Assembly: GCA_024195265.1 (NCBI GenBank)
Contig: JAJLRJ010000006.1
Coordinates: 10,557,353 to 10,621,352 of the forward strand
Direction of reading: 5' to 3'
From: Dendrophyllia cribrosa
Taxonomy: Eukaryota; Cnidaria; Anthozoa; Scleractinia; Dendrophylliidae
Length of the DNA: 64,000 bases
The stretch's first letter is position 1; each line of letters starts with the position of its first letter. The notes beneath the pieces were generated by a model, which saw only the letters and a program-made list of their open reading frames with translations, was not told the DNA's origin and made no database searches. Both the position numbers and the translations under genes were made by a program. Shown here piece by piece: positions 59,641 through 64,000 of the stretch.

Positions 59641-59702
59641 ACATCTTCAACCTGATGAAGGGCTACTATTAAAGCCTGAAACGTCGTTGACGTAATTTGA
59701 CC
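59641..59702 (+). ncRNA. Candidate hammerhead ribozyme, TRIM-NHL 3' region
   Basis: Complete conserved core: CTGATGA (59652-59658), stem II AGGGC/GCCT (59-63 with 74-77, one bulge), GAAA (59678-59681), stem III CGTC-GTT-GACG (59682-59692), then the cleavage dinucleotide TA (59693-59694). Stem I is weak: TCAA (47-50) with TTGA (59697-59700), a mismatch next to the core. Type I hammerheads with short stem III are known in Penelope-like elements and retrozymes. It lies 200 bases past the TRIM stop, before the candidate AATAAA. Confidence 0.5.
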
Positions 59703-60321
59703 CTGTTATAAAAACTTCCAATTTTATTTTCCCAATATTATTTTTTTTATTTTTACCCTTTTAAGCCGCAATATCAAAATACAAATTCTCCCCTGTCACC
59801 ATACATCTGTACATTTATTACAGATGTTAAAATATGAAGGCAATTCATCTCAGGTGGTCATATCCTTAATTCTCACTAGGGAGAAATTTGATGCTGATCA
59901 CTATTCGGGCTTAAACGTATGTTTTAGATACAGACACAGATGAACGGTTTATAACATTAAGATTGTTGTAAAATAGTTATGAAAACTTGTAAAAAAAAAG
60001 AGTTTGTATTGAACTTGTACATGTAGGTAATGAAGCTCCTGTGATAGGAATGAAACTTTAAATTATCTTCTATTTCTCCTCAAATCAATGTAAACCAGAG
60101 ATAAGAATAATTAAGTGACACAATATAAGTCGATTTTACTGTATATACAGGTGTTAACTGTGTGTTCAGAAATTTAAGTACTCAACATGTGAATTAATTG
60201 TACAATTTTTCTCAGAGTTTGTTTGATCCTTTGACTATTTGATGGCACTTTTTTTTCTACATTGTATTCCTAGAATTTAACTGGATGCTCAAGTTCATTT
60301 TTGAGACCAAACAGGAAGAAA

Positions 60322-60327
60322 AATAAA
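60322..60327 (+). terminator. Candidate polyadenylation signal of TRIM-NHL
   Basis: AATAAA 877 bases after the stop, in AT-rich sequence. Other weaker signals are possible. Confidence 0.4.
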
Positions 60328-60469
60328 CATTTTTGAAACTGATTATGAATTATCCATATTAATTATTGGACTGTAAACTGTACCAAAATTGCTGCATGAC
60401 TACTGCATAATCAATTTCCATACCTATTTATAAACCTGGGTGGAGAAGGACATAGTGGAGCAATTAAGG

Positions 60470-61290
60470 TGACTCGACCCAGTTTTTTTGGGGGGGTATC
60501 ATCCTACTTTGAAGCTCTCTGGTATCCTCACCTTTACTTTTATATATCGTAAGTCTAACACATAGAATGGATAACATATAGATCAATCTACAATATAATA
60601 TAAAATATTTGGCGATCGGAGTAAATGTCACGTGGTTATAATGCCACGCCCCTTTGAGGTCTGAGTCGAAAATCTGCTGTTACCGGCATTTTTTCGTGGA
60701 AATCTCTCGGCTACACATAGTGCGCATTAGTGCCTTGCGCTGAGCAGAATTTCACCAACATCGCAAAGACCCAATTCGAGAAATTCAGCGGTTTCCAAAT
60801 TTAGGTCATAATTTAAGCGAAAATGATAAGCAAACTTTACACGATTATATCTAATAAACTATGAGACTTATCCCTTTATTTTGGGGATCGTTATAACAGA
60901 TGAGTCCTTGCAAGTCAGCAAAAAGCTTTAGAGCCTTGTAAATGCGCGCGATTTCGAGCAAAGGAAACATATAGAAATTATAGTTTTAGCTATTTGTTGA
61001 CGTTTGTCAGCATTTAAGAGTCCTTCTCACGAAAAAAGCATTTTCTTAAAAATTCGTAGTTTTTTTTTCCTTCAAATTTTTCAGGGCCACAATTGATTAA
61101 CTAACTGCCCGGATTCTGAATTTCATGGTCATTGAAAAACTGTGACATTATCTTCTATAAGCCCAAACTTGAGTAAACATTGAAGATTTTTAGCGTTTTG
61201 GCTGAGTTTGTGCTCTGGGAGTTGTCTATTGTTTCTAGTCTGTCATTATACAGCATTCTTATTCAGCACGCGTGTACGATGGCCTACAAG
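60470..61290. other. No gene seen
   Basis: AT-rich sequence containing a repeat-like GTGACTCGACCCAGTTTTTT start at about 60470. No exon or RNA gene recognised. Confidence 0.45.
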
Positions 61291-61300
61291 GGACACGCTG

Positions 61301-61660
61301 CAAACAAAAAAGAAACCACGCAAATAAAAAAGAAAACACGCAAACAAAAAAGAAAACACGCAAATAAAAAAGAAAACACGCAAATAAAAAAGAAAACACG
61401 CAAATAAAAAAGAAAACACGCAAACAAAAAAGAAAACACGCAAATAAAAAAGAAAACACGCAAATAAAAAAGAAAACACGCAAATAAAAAAGAAACCACG
61501 CAAATAAAAAAGAAAACACGCAAACAAAAAAGAAAACACGCAAATAAAAAAGAAAACACGCAAATAAAAAAGAAAACACGCAAATAAAAAAGAAAACACG
61601 CAAATAAAAAAGAAAACGCGCAAATAAAAAAGAAACCACGCAAATAAAAAAGAAACCACG
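61301..61660. repeat. Minisatellite, 18 x 20 bp
   Basis: Exactly 18 units of CAAATAAAAAAGAAAACACG, with only CAAA(C/T) and AA(A/C)C variants. Because 20 is not a multiple of 3 and the minus strand of the unit has no stop in any frame, it gives long chance reading frames of Phe/Cys/Leu repeats on that strand; these are not genes. Confidence 0.97.
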
Positions 61661-62920
61661 CAACCACGCCTGAAGTCATTCTCGATCCCATAGCCCTTGC
61701 GGATTTTTTAGCGGAGCACTCGCGGGCCGAAGGCCCGCTGCGAAGCCCCATACTCATAAAACCTATTCCCGTCATTTTTCATGGTCATGGCTAGCGGAAT
61801 GTTTCGAGGGAGCGTTGTGTGCCGCCCGTGTTGGGCAGGGCTGGCTCGCGGGCGCGTATGACGTCGCAAAACATGCGCGTATGACGGCACACAGCATCCG
61901 GGATATTTGAGGCTTTGTTTATAATACGGAATAAATTTTTTTCAGCGGCGATTATCGATATCCACGCTTTATTTGAAACGTTCTGCGCCAAAATAAAAGG
62001 AAAGGAATAAATTGAGGATAACAGGAGAAGTGACCTTGCCTTGTTTCGTTATTTCACTGCCTGAATCTAAGCCAGTATTATACGAAAAGAATTTCATAGA
62101 TATTGTACATCTAGTTTTCAGAGGTGGCGATAATTTTGGTTAACACCAAAAATCGGGGCCTTGGTCGGGCGTGCGTTCGGTCACACTCTGAGGACGAGAT
62201 TGAAATATTGTGAGTATCAGCAGAGGTAGAGAAGGACAAAAGCGCTTGCATCACGCGCAACCAATGTTTATGCAAATTCCCACTTAAAACCTGTCAAATT
62301 CATTATCTGCTTGGCGCTTCTGCTGGTTGTGAAAGTAATATGATTTTTTAATACGATTTTTCAGTTTCGCTGCAGCCACTAGCTTGGCAAGTGAGGCAAG
62401 TACATTGTGTCTGATCACAGTTTCTCTACCAACCAAAACTTTATTATTTACGAAAAATAGAATGACAGTTTTTTAAAATGGCTAGCCAAATTTGGGCTCC
62501 TTTGTCGTTCGGAGTTGAGCAGTGACTCAATAGATTCGGAAAAGTTCAAGCACTTGAAGGTATGACTTCTTTTATTAACGTACTACTGAACATGAAATAG
62601 CATTTTAATTAATCTTAAAAAATGTAAAGTTTACGTTTTTGTGCTATCACTAGTTAACAAACGAATAAAATTTGGTTTTACATGGCTCTTTTTGCGTTAC
62701 GTATTTTGACATTTACCGAGCTATTTTGTAAGTTTTCCTTTACTTTTTTGCTAAAAAATTAAAAGTTTTTTGTTTATACTTATATAACTTTAGGGGGCAC
62801 AATATTAGTTTATCTAGACGTGCCCCTCTCCTCTCCTTCCTTATATATTGTGACTTAATTTAATTATATATTAATTCAGAAGCTCATACGTGATAAGCTT
62901 CTGATTAATTATCATCTGTA
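61661..62920. other. No gene seen
   Basis: Contains a GC-rich hairpin CGCGGGCCGAAGGCCCGC (about 61722-61739) and otherwise unassigned DNA. Confidence 0.45.
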
Positions 62921-63104
62921 AAGGCTGGTTTTCACTAGCGCATAAGCATAAGCACAAGCCAACATACGCAGACTCAGTAACATGTTGATCATTAGTTCCA
63001 ATTGTTTGAACAAAACAGAACAATAGGCACTAATGATCAACATGTTACTGAGTCTGCGTATGTTGGCTTGTGCTTATGCTTATGCGCTAGTGAAAACCAG
63101 CCTT
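62921..63104. mobile_element. Foldback MITE, family 1, second copy
   Basis: Arms match 11217-11405 base for base except about one site, and the loop is the reverse complement of that copy's loop. Non-autonomous, no coding capacity. Confidence 0.85.
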
Positions 63105-63186
63105 AAAGGTCTGGAGAAAACAAATAAATGAAAAATGAAATGAAAAAAACAAACTACACCACAGGAGATTACAACTCTAATAAACA

Positions 63187-63236
63187 CTGTCGGTAATTGA
63201 TCATGAGGACTCGGGAGAGTCCTCAATTACCGACAG
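63187..63236. repeat. 50-bp nested palindrome
   Basis: CTGTCGGTAATTGA and TCAATTACCGACAG enclose GAGGACTC-GGGA-GAGTCCTC, giving a two-part hairpin. Confidence 0.7.
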
Positions 63237-64000
63237 AAATGTGATAAAACTAGACGCTTTATAAGCGTAAACTGGGCTACCCGCATATATTAAAACAAAT
63301 CGAAGCCTATTCAGTTTAATTATTATACTTACCGCTCTTGATGAAAAAAAAAGCCTACATCTGAATTTCCTGGTGGTTGGTGGTTGTTATTAGTTTTAGT
63401 TATCTTGTATCTAGCTAAATTTATCTTTGTAAATATAACTGGTTTGTGTTTCCGACACTTAAAGCCGTGAACTGATCTTTTGTTTATTTTGCCTGGTCCG
63501 GACCCGGGGTCAAAACAACTTTTCGAATTGAAAGTTTTGACGTATTCCCGCCATTATCATAAAAAATAATTGAATAAAACTTATCAATTTAATCAAAGTT
63601 AACGACAGAATTGATAATTCTGGAGGAGAAAAACAAATTTAGCCCTTTTCAATCAAATATACTGTTTCAGTTGTGGTAAAAAATTTTCCCAATTTGCATA
63701 ATGTCAAAAGTAATTTGAAACCTTTCAGTAACATCGTGACCATTTCATAAAACATCTCGCAATCAGACTCAACGAAAATATATTCAAGTTTTATTCCTCT
63801 ATATCCATAACACAGAAAAGAAAATTAAATGAACAAGTGATCGTTTTGAGGTTATTTTCGCCCGAGAAACATTCACTAGCGCAAGCGAAACTCATGATGA
63901 CTGGTTTCTCAGAAATAGTACAGCATGACTAGTAGTCCTTTCGTTGGAAAATCTTCAAATCTTCTCGTCTTTTTCAGCAACGCGATTGTTTGACAACGAG
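63237..64000. other. No gene seen; repeat similarity at 63630-63740
   Basis: TTTAGCCCTTTTCAATCAAA through ATTTGCATAATGTCAAAAGT resembles 39745-39835 inside the 1.8-kb TIR element, so this is probably another relic of the same family. Confidence 0.45.

Noticed and set aside
61246..61775. Long minus-strand reading frames of 134-163 residues rich in Phe, Cys and Leu
   Set aside because: They are translations of the 20-bp minisatellite, open in every frame by chance of the unit; no gene.

Overview
This window looks like nuclear DNA of an anthozoan cnidarian, most likely a stony coral. The genes are intron-rich with GT-AG splice sites, the introns are crowded with short inverted-repeat elements, and there are AATAAA signals, a tRNA-derived SINE family and an intronless TRIM-NHL gene. 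No database search was possible, so organism and families are judged from the sequence alone.

The dominant gene is a striatin homologue on the minus strand. Its first coding exon ends at 44596 and its last two exons lie at 14507-14593 and 13598-13767. I could place 17 coding exons: an N-terminal helix and coiled coil, an acidic middle, and a WD40 C-terminus. One intron-phase mismatch (exons 6 to 7) suggests an unseen microexon. The 10.8-kb intron before exon 16 contains an intronless rhodopsin-class GPCR on the same strand (17981-18934).

From position 1 to about 9786 the window repeats 12291 to about 22100 almost exactly: roughly a dozen substitutions plus three indels (-1, +13, +28) in about 9 kb. 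The left copy holds a second GPCR (5651-6604, one amino-acid change) and second copies of the last two striatin exons. It stops in a 500-base N gap inside a minisatellite, so a recent tandem duplication and an uncollapsed haplotype are both possible.

Right of striatin, on the plus strand, is an unrecognised multi-exon gene with one CCCH zinc finger (45862-52666, 5' end not found), followed by a repeat-rich interval (52.7-57.3 kb). Then comes an intact 685-residue RING/B-box/coiled-coil/NHL TRIM gene (57388-59445), whose downstream sequence contains a hammerhead-like motif. The right end holds an exact 20-bp x 18 minisatellite and a foldback element.

The most notable non-genic structure is a TTAA-flanked inverted-repeat element whose core is a roughly 90-bp unit. 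One copy has a single unit (37183-37394). Another is expanded to about 13 units with a 364-bp higher-order repeat (21290-22584) and is inserted cleanly into a SINE tail. Related arrays sit in other parts of the same locus. The window also holds a Penelope-like GIY-YIG fragment immediately next to a striatin splice donor, and a dispersed repeat dense in CCAAT and E2F-like motifs.
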